Below, one piece after another: positions 17,794 through 28,598 of a stretch of DNA of 64,000 bases. The stretch is from Burkholderiales bacterium PBB6. GTDB lineage: Bacteria; Pseudomonadota; Gammaproteobacteria; Burkholderiales; Burkholderiaceae_C. Location: NCBI GenBank assembly GCA_002255925.1, contig NKIH01000006.1, forward strand, positions 186,001 through 250,000, in the 5' to 3' direction. The position numbers were made by a program, and so were the translations under genes. The notes below the pieces were generated by a model. That model was not told the DNA's origin, did not search any database, and was given only the letters and a program-made list of their open reading frames with translations. Positions within the stretch are counted from its first letter, which is position 1. Each line of letters opens with the position of its first letter.

Positions 17794-18309
17794 TCAGGCC
17801 GACGCGCCGGCGAGGTAGTCGATCTTGCCCAGGTCCACGCCGTTGTGGCGCAGCAGCGCGTAGGCGGTGGTGACGTGGAAGAAGACGTTCGGCAGCACCC
17901 AGTGCAGCAGATAGGCCTGGCCCGCCATCGTGCGGGTGGCTTCCTTGCCCACGGGAAAGGTGATCTCCACGGCTTCGCGGCCGTCGATCTGGGCCGGCGA
18001 CACGGTCTCGAGCCAGGCCACGGTCTTGGCCACGCGGGCCTTCAGCTCGGCGAAGGTGGTTTCGTTGTCCTCGAACTTCGGCGCCTCGATGCCGGCCAGA
18101 CGGGCCGTGCCGTTCTTGGCCGCGTCGCAGGCGATGCGGATCTGCGAGGCGAAGGGCAGCATGTCGGGCGCCAGACGCAGGCCGCAGAACACGTCCGGGC
18201 TGAACTTGCGGGCCACGGCGTTGGCTTCGGCCTTCTCGAGGCAGTGCGCGAGGTTGCGCAGGGCGGTGGTGAACGCGGGCAGGCTGGCGGTGCCGAGGCT
18301 GATGGTCAT
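17794..18309 (-). CDS. DUF1993 family protein
   Basis: 171 residues. DUF1993 features include the N-terminal TALRNLAHCLEKAEANAVARKF, the central LAPDMLPFASQIRIACDAAKNG and the C-terminal LPNVFFHVTTAYALLRHNGVDLGKIDYLAG. The family has a DinB-like four-helix bundle with no assigned function. GGAG six bases before the ATG supports the start. It is divergent from the GbsR-type regulator with a 214-bp intergenic region. Confidence 0.85.
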   Translation of the reverse strand: MTISLGTASLPAFTTALRNLAHCLEKAEANAVARKFSPDVFCGLRLAPDMLPFASQIRIACDAAKNGTARLAGIEAPKFEDNETTFAELKARVAKTVAWLETVSPAQIDGREAVEITFPVGKEATRTMAGQAYLLHWVLPNVFFHVTTAYALLRHNGVDLGKIDYLAGASA

Positions 18310-18453
18310 GGTGTCTCCGACGTGATGAAAAGGCCCGGCAGACACACAGGTTCGCACAGGCAGAGCGGCCATCTTACGCACGCCCTGCAACACCCGTGGC
18401 GCCCGTGGCTTTCGCGGCCGCCTGGCCACATTTCCCTGCTCACAACGCAACCT

Positions 18454-18487
18454 TGCTGAACTTTCAGTAATTACTGAAAGTTCAGCA
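18454..18487. promoter_or_regulatory. 34-bp perfect palindrome, likely operator of the GbsR/MarR regulator and cioAB
   Basis: Half-site TGCTGAACTTTCAGTAA and its exact reverse complement abut with no spacer, centred 54 bp before the regulator ATG. A candidate -10, TATGAT (18488-18493), starts right at its edge, so a bound regulator would cover the -35 region. I infer autoregulation and control of the downstream oxidase genes. Divergent DUF1993 starts about 145 bp away on the other side. Confidence 0.75.
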
Positions 18488-18523
18488 TATGATTGCGACA
18501 CATCAAGGAAAACCCGGATCACC

Positions 18524-19081
18524 ATGACCGCACTCAGCCCGCTTTCGCACAGCTTCGTGACCCACTTCGGTGAGATGGGCAGCCGCTGGGGCATCAACCG
18601 CACGGTCGGCCAGATCTACGCGCTGATCTACATCTCGGCCCGGCCGATCCACGCCGACGACATGGCCGAAACCCTCGGCTTCTCGCGCTCGAACATCAGC
18701 ATGGGGCTGAAAGAGCTGCAGGCCTGGCGACTGGTTCGCCTGCGCCACCAGACGGGCGACCGGCGCGAGTACTTCGAGCCCGCCGGCGATGCCTGGGACA
18801 CCTTCCGCCGGCTGGCCGAAGAGCGCCGCCGCCGCGAGATCGAGCCCACGCTGAGCATGTTGCGTGATGCGCTGCTGCAGCCCGCCACCAACGACGACGA
18901 CCTGCATGCGCAGGCGCAGATGCGCGAGATGCACGACCTCATCGAAATGCTCACCGAGTGGTTCGACGAAGTGAATCAGATGGACGTGCAGACGCTGTCC
19001 AAGCTGATGAAGATGGGCGCCAAGGTCGGGCGCCTGCTCGAGTTCACCGGCAAGCTCAAGCTGCCGGGCCAGGAGAGTTGA
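18524..19081 (+). CDS. GbsR/MarR family transcriptional regulator
   Basis: 185 residues with a winged helix in the first 90: GQIYALIYISARPIHADDMAETLGFSRSNISMGLKELQAWRLVRL, followed by the wing GDRREYFEP, then a helical C-terminal dimerisation part. This matches the GbsR type of MarR regulators. The stop is 3 bp before the cioA ATG, so regulator and oxidase are surely one operon. With the 34-bp palindrome upstream, it is probably an autoregulated controller of the oxidase. The inducer cannot be read from sequence. Confidence 0.87.
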   Translation: MTALSPLSHSFVTHFGEMGSRWGINRTVGQIYALIYISARPIHADDMAETLGFSRSNISMGLKELQAWRLVRLRHQTGDRREYFEPAGDAWDTFRRLAEERRRREIEPTLSMLRDALLQPATNDDDLHAQAQMREMHDLIEMLTEWFDEVNQMDVQTLSKLMKMGAKVGRLLEFTGKLKLPGQES

Positions 19082-19084
19082 ATC

Positions 19085-20449
19085 ATGGACGCCCTGCTGC
19101 TGTCGCGGCTGCAATTTGCCGCCAACATTTCCTTCCACATCCTCTTCCCGACCATCACCATCGCGCTCGGTTGGTGGCTGCTGTTTTTCCGCTGGCGCTG
19201 GGTGCGCACGCGTGATGAGCGCTGGCTGCTGGCGTGGCGCTACTGGACCAAGATCTTCGCGCTGACGTTTGCGCTTGGCGTGGTCAGCGGCATCACGATG
19301 AGCTTCCAGTTCGGCACGAACTGGCCGGGCTTCATGGAGAAGGTCGGCAACATCGCCGGGCCGCTGCTGGGCTACGAGGTGCTGACCGCGTTTTTCCTGG
19401 AAGCCACCTTCCTGGGCGTGATGCTGTTTGGCCACGACCGGGTCTCGGAGCGCGTGCACCTGTGGGCCACCTTCCTGGTGGCGTTTGGCACCACGATGAG
19501 CGCCTTCTGGATCCTCAGCCTCAACTCGTGGATGCAGACGCCCGCAGGCTACACGCTGGTGAACGGCGAGTTCCATGTGGCCAGCTGGCGCGAGGTGGTG
19601 TTCAACCCTTCACTGCCCTACCGCCTGAGCCATGTGCTGCTGGCCTCGGGCCTGACCGCCAGTTTCCTGCTGGCCGGCGCCACCGCGCTGCGGGTGCTGC
19701 AAGGCACGGCCAGCCCGGCCGCACCGCTGGTGCTGCGCGCCTCGCTGACGGTGGCTGCGGTGCTGATGCCGCTGCAGATCCTGGTGGGCGACGCCCACGG
19801 ACTGAACACGCTGGAGCACCAGCCGCAGAAGATCGCCGCCATCGAAGGCGTGTGGCACACCGAACGTGGCGCGCCGCTGGTGCTGTTCGGCTGGCCCGAT
19901 GAAGCCGCCCGCACCACCCATGCGGCCATCGAGATCCCGAAGGTCGCATCCCTCATCCTGACGCACGACCCGAACGGCGAGATCCGCGGCCTGAATGAGT
20001 TCGAGGGCGTGCATCCGCCGGTGGCGCCGCTGTTCTGGGGCTTCCGCGTGATGGTGGGCACCGGCATGGCGATGCTGCTGGTGAGCTGGTCCGGCCTGTG
20101 GCTGCTGCGCCGCGCCCAGTGGCAACCGGAGCGTTTGCCGCGCTGGTCCCTGCAGGCCGTGCGCTGGATGACGTTCTCGGGCTGGGTGGCCACGCTGGCC
20201 GGCTGGTACGTCACCGAGATCGGTCGCCAGCCCTTCATCGTCTACGGCCTGCTGCGCACGGCTGACGTGGTGTCTACCAACCCCGCTGCGCACATCGCCT
20301 GGACGCTCACCGGCTACCTGCTGCTGTACGCCGGCCTGATCGTGGCCTATATACGCGTGCTGCGCTACATGAGCGAGAAGCCGCTGATTGCCGGGCCGGT
20401 GAACCCCTCATCGGGCAAGGCAACCCAAGCCAACGGAGCCGCCGCATGA
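19085..20449 (+). CDS. cioA: Cytochrome bd-type (cyanide-insensitive-like) ubiquinol oxidase subunit I
   Basis: 454-residue heme-bearing subunit of a bd-family quinol oxidase in the inner membrane. Ligands can be placed: His18 (SFHILFP), Glu98 and Glu106 in GYEVLTAFFLEATFLG, His183 (YRLSHVLL), and the quinol-site GRQPF at 380-384 in GWYVTEIGRQPFIVYG. The periplasmic Q-loop after DAHGLNTLEHQPQKIAAIEG is short, as in the CIO/CydA-short group rather than the E. coli long-loop type. It overlaps cioB by 4 bp. The symbol follows the short-loop subtype; cydA is an equally acceptable name. Confidence 0.92.
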   Translation: MDALLLSRLQFAANISFHILFPTITIALGWWLLFFRWRWVRTRDERWLLAWRYWTKIFALTFALGVVSGITMSFQFGTNWPGFMEKVGNIAGPLLGYEVLTAFFLEATFLGVMLFGHDRVSERVHLWATFLVAFGTTMSAFWILSLNSWMQTPAGYTLVNGEFHVASWREVVFNPSLPYRLSHVLLASGLTASFLLAGATALRVLQGTASPAAPLVLRASLTVAAVLMPLQILVGDAHGLNTLEHQPQKIAAIEGVWHTERGAPLVLFGWPDEAARTTHAAIEIPKVASLILTHDPNGEIRGLNEFEGVHPPVAPLFWGFRVMVGTGMAMLLVSWSGLWLLRRAQWQPERLPRWSLQAVRWMTFSGWVATLAGWYVTEIGRQPFIVYGLLRTADVVSTNPAAHIAWTLTGYLLLYAGLIVAYIRVLRYMSEKPLIAGPVNPSSGKATQANGAAA

Positions 20450-21468
20450 GCCCCGACCTGATGACCAGCGCCTGGCCGCTGAACGACTGGATGCCCATCG
20501 TCTTCATGGCCCTGATGGGCCTGGCCATGCTGACCTATGTGGTGCTGGATGGTTATGACCTCGGCGTGGGCCTGTTGATGTCCAGGGCCAATGCGGCCGA
20601 GCGCGACACCATGGTGGCCTCCATCGGCCCGTTCTGGGACGCCAACGAAACCTGGCTGGTGCTGGGCGTGGGCATCTTGCTGATCGCCTTCCCGAAGGCG
20701 CATGGGCTGGTGCTGTCGGCCCTGTATCTGCCGGTGGCGGTGATGCTGCTGGGCCTGACGCTGCGCGGCGTGGCCTTCGACTTCCGGGTGAAGGCGCGTG
20801 TGGCGCACCAGGGCCTGTGGAACCAGGCGTTCATCGCCGGCTCAGGCCTGGCCTCGGCCTCGCAGGGCTGGATGCTGGGCCGCTACATCACCGGGTTTTC
20901 AGAAGGCTGGCTGGCCCAGGGCTTTGCGGCCTTGATCGCGCTGGCCCTGCCGGCGGCCTATGTGCTGCTGGGCGCCTGCTGGCTGGTGATGAAGACCGAA
21001 GGCGCGCTGCAGGAGCGGGCCATCCACTGGGCCAAGCGGGCCTGGAGCCCGGTGGTGGTGGGCATGGGGCTGATCTCCATCGCCACGCCCCTCGTCAGTG
21101 CCACGGTGCGAGCCCGCTGGTTTGCACTGCCGGAGTTCATCGCCCTGCTGCCCATTCCCTTGTTCACCCTGCTGGCCCTGGGCGTGACGCGCGGCCTGCT
21201 CAACTCGCACCGCGTGCGCGGCAAGCTGTGCGCCGCCCCGTTTGGCGCGGTGGTGCTGGTCTTCATCATGGGCGCCATCGGCCTGGCCTACAGCCTGTTC
21301 CCCTATGTGGTGATGGACAAGCTCACGCTGTGGCAAGCCGCCAGCGCACGTGAATCCCTCTCGGTGATCCTGGTAGGTGTGAGCATCACGCTGCCGGCCA
21401 TCATCGGCTACTCGGTGTTCGCCTACCGGGTGTTCCGGGGCAAGGCCACCGCACTGTCGTACGGCTGA
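20446..21468 (+). CDS. cioB: Cytochrome bd-type ubiquinol oxidase subunit II
   Basis: 340-residue hydrophobic subunit with the CydB opening PIVFMALMGLAMLTYVVLDGYDLGVGLL and FWDANETWLVLGVGILLIAFP, GLTLRGVAFDFRVKA, and further helices to the end. It pairs with CioA to form the quinol oxidase, which reduces oxygen at high affinity and generates proton motive force without pumping. ATGA overlap with cioA. No cydX-like small subunit ORF is seen in the short gap before the alaS terminator. Confidence 0.93.
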   Translation: MSPDLMTSAWPLNDWMPIVFMALMGLAMLTYVVLDGYDLGVGLLMSRANAAERDTMVASIGPFWDANETWLVLGVGILLIAFPKAHGLVLSALYLPVAVMLLGLTLRGVAFDFRVKARVAHQGLWNQAFIAGSGLASASQGWMLGRYITGFSEGWLAQGFAALIALALPAAYVLLGACWLVMKTEGALQERAIHWAKRAWSPVVVGMGLISIATPLVSATVRARWFALPEFIALLPIPLFTLLALGVTRGLLNSHRVRGKLCAAPFGAVVLVFIMGAIGLAYSLFPYVVMDKLTLWQAASARESLSVILVGVSITLPAIIGYSVFAYRVFRGKATALSYG

Positions 21469-21478
21469 TGCAGCCATG

Positions 21479-21513
21479 AAAAAAGGCGCCCGGACAGATG
21501 TTCCGGGCGCCTT
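21479..21513 (-). terminator. Rho-independent terminator after alaS
   Basis: Minus-strand stem AAGGCGCCCGGA/TCCGGGCGCCTT (12 bp) with a 7-nt loop and then TTTT, followed by CATGGCTGC. It lies 60 bp after the alaS stop. On the plus strand there is no T-run after the hairpin, so it may only partly stop cioAB transcripts. Confidence 0.85.
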
Positions 21514-21572
21514 GATCAAACGGGCTCAGGCGAGCCTGGGCGGTTTCAAACCGCCGGCCGTGTTCAAGCCAC

Positions 21573-24200
<2,628 letters not shown>

Positions 24201-24541
24201 CCGGGACTTTCGACTGAAAAGTCGGAGCTGGCAGGGGCATCAGGCCGCCTCTGTCAGCTGCGAGGTTGAAGGGAACTTTCGATTATAGAAGTCGCGCCCG
24301 GGTCTGCCGGCACGGCCACCCCTCTCAGGCGTGCGACAGCCGCGTGACAAACCGCTGATTCGCACGGTTGCAACGTCGTACCGCTCGTTACCTTTGGCAC
24401 GGAACCCCCGCGATACAGTCGCGCCGCTTCCGCCCGATCAAGCCCGCACCGCCAGAGCAATCCGGCACGGCGGGGCCGCAGTCTCAACCCCCAGCCGATG
24501 CGCGACGCCACCCTCTCACCGCCGCCTGCCCGGAGCACCGC
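24201..24541. other. 341-bp divergent region between alaS and the apbE-led operon
   Basis: Left part holds the alaS leader and its candidate -10 (24282-24287, minus). The right part is the presumed promoter region of the long plus-strand operon: a possible -10 TACAGT at 24414-24419 lies about 120 bp before the ApbE start, but no convincing -35 accompanies it. I see no ORF with coding character here. Confidence 0.5.
24282..24287 (-). promoter_or_regulatory. Candidate -10 for alaS
   Basis: Minus-strand TATAAT in the context ACTTCTATAATCGAAAG, placed 82-87 bp before the alaS ATG. The -35 (CCGGCA, 17-bp spacer) is weak. A perfect consensus hexamer in high-GC DNA makes it a reasonable promoter element. 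Confidence 0.45.
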
Positions 24542-25561
24542 ATGAGCTTGCTCGATGCGCTGCTGCCCGACCGCACCACCCGCCTGCTGCAACGCTGGGC
24601 GGGCCGGCCTGCCGGCGCCAAACTGCAACAAGTGGTGACGAAGCCCGGCTGGTTCAGCGCGCAGCTGAGCACCATGGGCACGGCTGTGAGCGCCGAGCTG
24701 TGGGCCGCTGATGCCGCAGAAGCCACCGCCGCGCTGGACGCCGTGATGGCCGAGATGCAACGCATCAATGACACCTTCAGCCCGCACCTGGCGAACTCCG
24801 AGCTGACACGCATCAACCGCGAGGCCGCCCACCACCCGGTGGCCCTCAGTGAAGAGATGACCCGTCTGCTGGGCCGCGCACTTGATCTGTCGGCCCTGTC
24901 GGGCGGTGCGTTCGACATCACCTACGCGGCGGTCGGCCAGCATTACGACTACCGCGCTGGCACCGCCCCTGATGCCGCCACGCTGAGCAAGGCCCTGGCC
25001 TGCGTCGACTGGCGCTTGCTGGAGCTGGACCGCCAGGCCGGCACCCTGCGCTTCGGCCGGCCCGGCATGCGCATCGACCTCGGCGGCTTTGCCAAGGGCC
25101 ACGCGGTGGACAACGCCGTGGCCCTGCTGCGCCAGCGCGGCATTGCCCACGCCATGGTGGCGGCCGGTGGCGACAGCCATGTGCTGGGCGACCGCCGCGG
25201 CCGCCCCTGGACCGTGGCCATCCGCGACCCGCGCCAGGCCGGCGAGGCCGTGGCCGTGCTGCCGCTGCAAGACACCGCCGTGTCGACCTCGGGCGACTAC
25301 GAGCGCTTCTTCGAGCGTGGTGGCCTGCGCCACCACCACCTGCTGGACCCGCGCACCGGCCAATCTCCGCGCGACGTGCGCAGCGTCACCGTGCTGGGCG
25401 ACGACGGACTGAGCTGCGAAGCGCTGTCCAAGACCGTGTTCGTGATGGGCCGGCGCCGTGGCCTCGCGCTGATCGACTCCCTGCCGGGGCTGGACGCCGT
25501 GGTGGTGGACGCCGACGGCGCGCTGCATTTTTCTGCCGGCCTGCAACAGGCCCTCGCTTGA
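24542..25561 (+). CDS. ApbE-family FAD:protein FMN transferase
   Basis: 339 residues. ApbE proteins move FMN from FAD to a Ser/Thr of target flavoproteins. Family motifs are visible: STMGTAVSAELW near the N terminus, FSPHLANSELTRINREA, LSGGAFDITYAAVGQHY, the conserved IDLGGFAKGHAVD, VAAGGDSHVLGDR, TAVSTSGDYERFF, HHHLLDPRTGQSP and LSCEALSKTVFVMG. The N terminus MSLLDALLPDRTTRLLQRW has no obvious signal peptide or lipobox, unlike typical periplasmic ApbE lipoproteins, so it may act in the cytoplasm. It leads the long operon and ends 25 bp before the heme-motif lipoprotein. No FMN_bind-type target protein is visible nearby. Confidence 0.88.
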   Translation: MSLLDALLPDRTTRLLQRWAGRPAGAKLQQVVTKPGWFSAQLSTMGTAVSAELWAADAAEATAALDAVMAEMQRINDTFSPHLANSELTRINREAAHHPVALSEEMTRLLGRALDLSALSGGAFDITYAAVGQHYDYRAGTAPDAATLSKALACVDWRLLELDRQAGTLRFGRPGMRIDLGGFAKGHAVDNAVALLRQRGIAHAMVAAGGDSHVLGDRRGRPWTVAIRDPRQAGEAVAVLPLQDTAVSTSGDYERFFERGGLRHHHLLDPRTGQSPRDVRSVTVLGDDGLSCEALSKTVFVMGRRRGLALIDSLPGLDAVVVDADGALHFSAGLQQALA

Positions 25562-25586
25562 CCCCTTGATGACACAGGCACGCACC

Positions 25587-28500
25587 ATGAAACACCTGCT
25601 CCCCTGCCGCCTGCCCACCACCCGCGGCGTTGCCGCCGTCACGCTGATGGGCCTGGTGGCCAGCCTTGTGGCCTGCTCCGGGGGCGGCAAGGGCGAAGAC
25701 AGCACCCTGGTGGTGGCCGGCGACGTGCCCATCGTCTATGTGAAGCGCGCCGACAGCATCAACCTGAACCCGACCGACGGCGGCAACTTCGCGGCCGGCG
25801 GCGACCTGATGCTGCGCGAGAAGTCATCGCCCAGCGCCACCGAACACAACCTCACCGCGCGCTTCACCCAGGGCGAGGGCGATGCCTCCGACCCCGAGGT
25901 GTCGTACGACGGCAAGAAGGTGGTGTTCTCCATGCGCTGCCCCACCAGCAACACCTCGAAGATCGGGGATGTGGCCGCCTGCACCGGCCGCTGGAACATC
26001 TGGGAATACGACATGAGCACCGGCGGGCTGACGGGCGGCACCTTCCGCCGCCTGACCAGCTCCACCACCGACGACGACGTCGACCCGGTCTACCTGCCCG
26101 GCAAGCGCGGCTTCGTCTTCACCTCGAACCGCCAGACCAAGACCCGCACCACCCAGGCGCTGGGCCGCAGCTATTTCGCGCTCGATGAGTACGAACGCGA
26201 GCGGGTGATGAACCTGCACACGATGACGGCCGACGGTGGCGAGATCACCCAGATCTCGTCGAACCAGAGCCATGACCGCAACCCGGTGATCCGGCCGAAT
26301 GGCGACGTGATGTTCTCGCGCTGGGACCACGTCGGCGGGCGCAACCACTTCAAGGTCTTCCGCATGAAGCCCGACGGCACCGACATGTTCGTGCTGTACG
26401 GCGCCCACAGCGAGGGCAACAGCTTCCTGAACCCGCGCGACATGGACCCGGCAGGCAAGTACAAGGGCTTCCTCAGCTCGGACCTGATGCCGCTGTCGCG
26501 CACCCACGAGGGCGGCGCGCTGGTGCTGGTGGATGCTGCCAACTACTCGGAACAGAACACCCCGGCCAACAGCACCGTGCCAGCCACCGGCGGGCAGCAG
26601 CAGATCACCGGGCAGGAGCTCAACATGAGCCGCGGCTTCTCACGCTACGGCCGGGTCACGACGCCCTATCCGCTGTGGGACGGCAGCAACCGCCTGCTGG
26701 TGGCCTACAAGCCGTGCGAGGTGACGAAGGCCGGCAATGTGGTGTCTTGCGCCACCTTGACCGAGGCCGAGATCGCCCTGCTCTCGGACGACGAGCGCAC
26801 GCTGGAAGACAAGGCCGGCGACACCGTGCTCGACAACGTGCGCCCGCACTACGCCATCTACATGTTTGATCCGGCGCAGCAGACCTGGCTGAACGTGGCC
26901 ACGCCACCGGCGGGCTTCATGTTCACCGACCCGATCGCGCTGCTGCCGCGCACCGAGCCCAACATCATCCAGACCACGAACGTGGACACCGACCTGGCCG
27001 CCAAGGACCAGGGCCTGCTGGAAGTGCGCAGCGTGTACGACACCGACGGCCTGGGCCGCATGGGCGACGCGGTGCTGACCGCCGCCGACCTGCGCGCCGG
27101 CTGCACCACCGCCATCGCCAAAACCGCGCCCACCGATGCGCTGGACACCCGCAGCCAGGTGGCCGACCTGCTGCGCATGAAAGACCCGGCCGACCCCGCC
27201 TACGGCTGCTCGCCCGCCCGCTTCGTGCGCGCCCTGCGGGCGGTGGCACCGCCCTCCGGCAGCATGGGCCTGCGCCGGGCGATTGGTGAAACCGACTTCG
27301 AGCCGCAGCAGATCCTGGGCTACGCGCCGATCGAGCCCGATGGCTCGTTCAAGCTGGTCGTGCCCGCCGATGTGCCCATCGCGCTGGCCGTGGTCGACGA
27401 GCAGGGCCGCGCCTACCAGACGCACACCAACTGGATCCAGGTCCGGCCGGGCGAGCGCCGCACCTGCGACGGCTGCCACAGCCCGCGCCGCGGCGCCTCG
27501 CTCAACAGCGGCAACATCGTCAACACGATGCCGGCCAGCCTGACGCGTGCCCTGGCCAGTGCCCACCTGAGCGGCGAGACCATGGCATCGACGCGCAGCC
27601 GGCTGGATGCGGACGTGCTGAAGCTGACCGCCGATTTGCTCTACCGCGACGTGTGGGCCGACACCACGCAGACCGGCGTCACGGCGCGCCCGGCCATCAG
27701 CCTGCGCTACACCGGCAATGCCACCGCCGCGCAAGACCTGGCCACGCTGGCACCGGTGAACGGCATCATCAATTACCCCGAGCACATCCAGCCGCTCTGG
27801 AGCCGTGACCGCGGCAGCCGCACCTGCACCACCTGCCACAACGCCGCCAGCAAGCTCGACCTGAGCGGCACGCTGGCCGGCATCGGCCGCCTGCAGTCGT
27901 ACCAGGAACTGCTGCTGGGTGACCCGGTCATCGATCCGGCCACCGGCCTGCCCAAGACCCGGGTGCGCGAGGGCGTGATCGAGATCGTGCGCGACGCGGC
28001 GCTGGTCGACGCCAGCGCCAGCGAAGGCGACGCCGTGGGCATGGCACGCAAGAGCCGGCTGATGGAAATTCTCTCTGGACAGAGCCTGATGGCCGACAGC
28101 GCGTCACGCACCGCCCACCCCAACCCGCCGGCCACCGCGCCTGACCACGCGGCGATGCTCAACAGCGCCGAGAAGCGCCTGCTGGCCGAATGGATGGACC
28201 TGGGCGGCAAGTACTACAACGACCCGTTTGATGCGAATGCCGGCGTGCGCAATGTGGCCACGCTCGACCAGGCCAGCTTCGAGGCCAAGGTGCTGCCCAT
28301 CCTGCGCAGCACCTGCGCCACCAACTGCCACATGGCGGTGGGCAGCAACAAGGGCGGCGACTTCCGCAACAACCGCTTCGTGCTGACCGGCAGCGCCGAG
28401 GGCGATTTCAACGTCACGCTGTCGATGATCAATGACACCTGCAAGGCCGCGAGCAACCCGCTGCTGACCAAGCCGTCCACCGTGCCGCACCCGGCCGGTG

Positions 28501-28598
28501 CCACGCGCCAGACGGTGGCCCCGCTGCCCACCACCGGCGCCGCCTACACCACGATCCTGAACTGGATCGCCAGCGGCTGCGCCGCCTCCACGCCATGA
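25587..28598 (+). CDS. HzsA-related lipoprotein: beta-propeller plus c-type heme motifs
   Basis: 1003 residues. From the ATG at 25587 there is a lipoprotein signal ending LVAC (Cys30). Residues about 45-480 carry PD40/TolB-like propeller repeats such as ASDPEVSYDGKKVVFSMR, DVDPVYLPGKRGFVFTSNR and DRNPVIRPNGDVMFSRWDH. A middle domain follows, with GYAPIEPDGSFKLVVPADVPIAL and the first heme motif CDGCH (627-631). CTTCH lies at 747-751 and an atypical CATNCH at 910-915. Propeller, middle domain and C-terminal heme region recall the alpha subunit of anammox hydrazine synthase, but nothing else here suggests anammox. It is probably a surface- or periplasm-exposed redox lipoprotein. The stop overlaps the next ATG (ATGA). 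Confidence 0.75.
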   Translation: MKHLLPCRLPTTRGVAAVTLMGLVASLVACSGGGKGEDSTLVVAGDVPIVYVKRADSINLNPTDGGNFAAGGDLMLREKSSPSATEHNLTARFTQGEGDASDPEVSYDGKKVVFSMRCPTSNTSKIGDVAACTGRWNIWEYDMSTGGLTGGTFRRLTSSTTDDDVDPVYLPGKRGFVFTSNRQTKTRTTQALGRSYFALDEYERERVMNLHTMTADGGEITQISSNQSHDRNPVIRPNGDVMFSRWDHVGGRNHFKVFRMKPDGTDMFVLYGAHSEGNSFLNPRDMDPAGKYKGFLSSDLMPLSRTHEGGALVLVDAANYSEQNTPANSTVPATGGQQQITGQELNMSRGFSRYGRVTTPYPLWDGSNRLLVAYKPCEVTKAGNVVSCATLTEAEIALLSDDERTLEDKAGDTVLDNVRPHYAIYMFDPAQQTWLNVATPPAGFMFTDPIALLPRTEPNIIQTTNVDTDLAAKDQGLLEVRSVYDTDGLGRMGDAVLTAADLRAGCTTAIAKTAPTDALDTRSQVADLLRMKDPADPAYGCSPARFVRALRAVAPPSGSMGLRRAIGETDFEPQQILGYAPIEPDGSFKLVVPADVPIALAVVDEQGRAYQTHTNWIQVRPGERRTCDGCHSPRRGASLNSGNIVNTMPASLTRALASAHLSGETMASTRSRLDADVLKLTADLLYRDVWADTTQTGVTARPAISLRYTGNATAAQDLATLAPVNGIINYPEHIQPLWSRDRGSRTCTTCHNAASKLDLSGTLAGIGRLQSYQELLLGDPVIDPATGLPKTRVREGVIEIVRDAALVDASASEGDAVGMARKSRLMEILSGQSLMADSASRTAHPNPPATAPDHAAMLNSAEKRLLAEWMDLGGKYYNDPFDANAGVRNVATLDQASFEAKVLPILRSTCATNCHMAVGSNKGGDFRNNRFVLTGSAEGDFNVTLSMINDTCKAASNPLLTKPSTVPHPAGATRQTVAPLPTTGAAYTTILNWIASGCAASTP

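Noticed and set aside
21469-21572. cydX-like small subunit after cioB
   Set aside because: The gap holds the alaS terminator and no open frame with a membrane helix.
25587-28598. Evidence for anammox metabolism from the HzsA-like protein
   Set aside because: No hydrazine dehydrogenase, HzsBC or ladderane genes are present and the rest of the window is that of an ordinary betaproteobacterium. Only domain resemblance is claimed.
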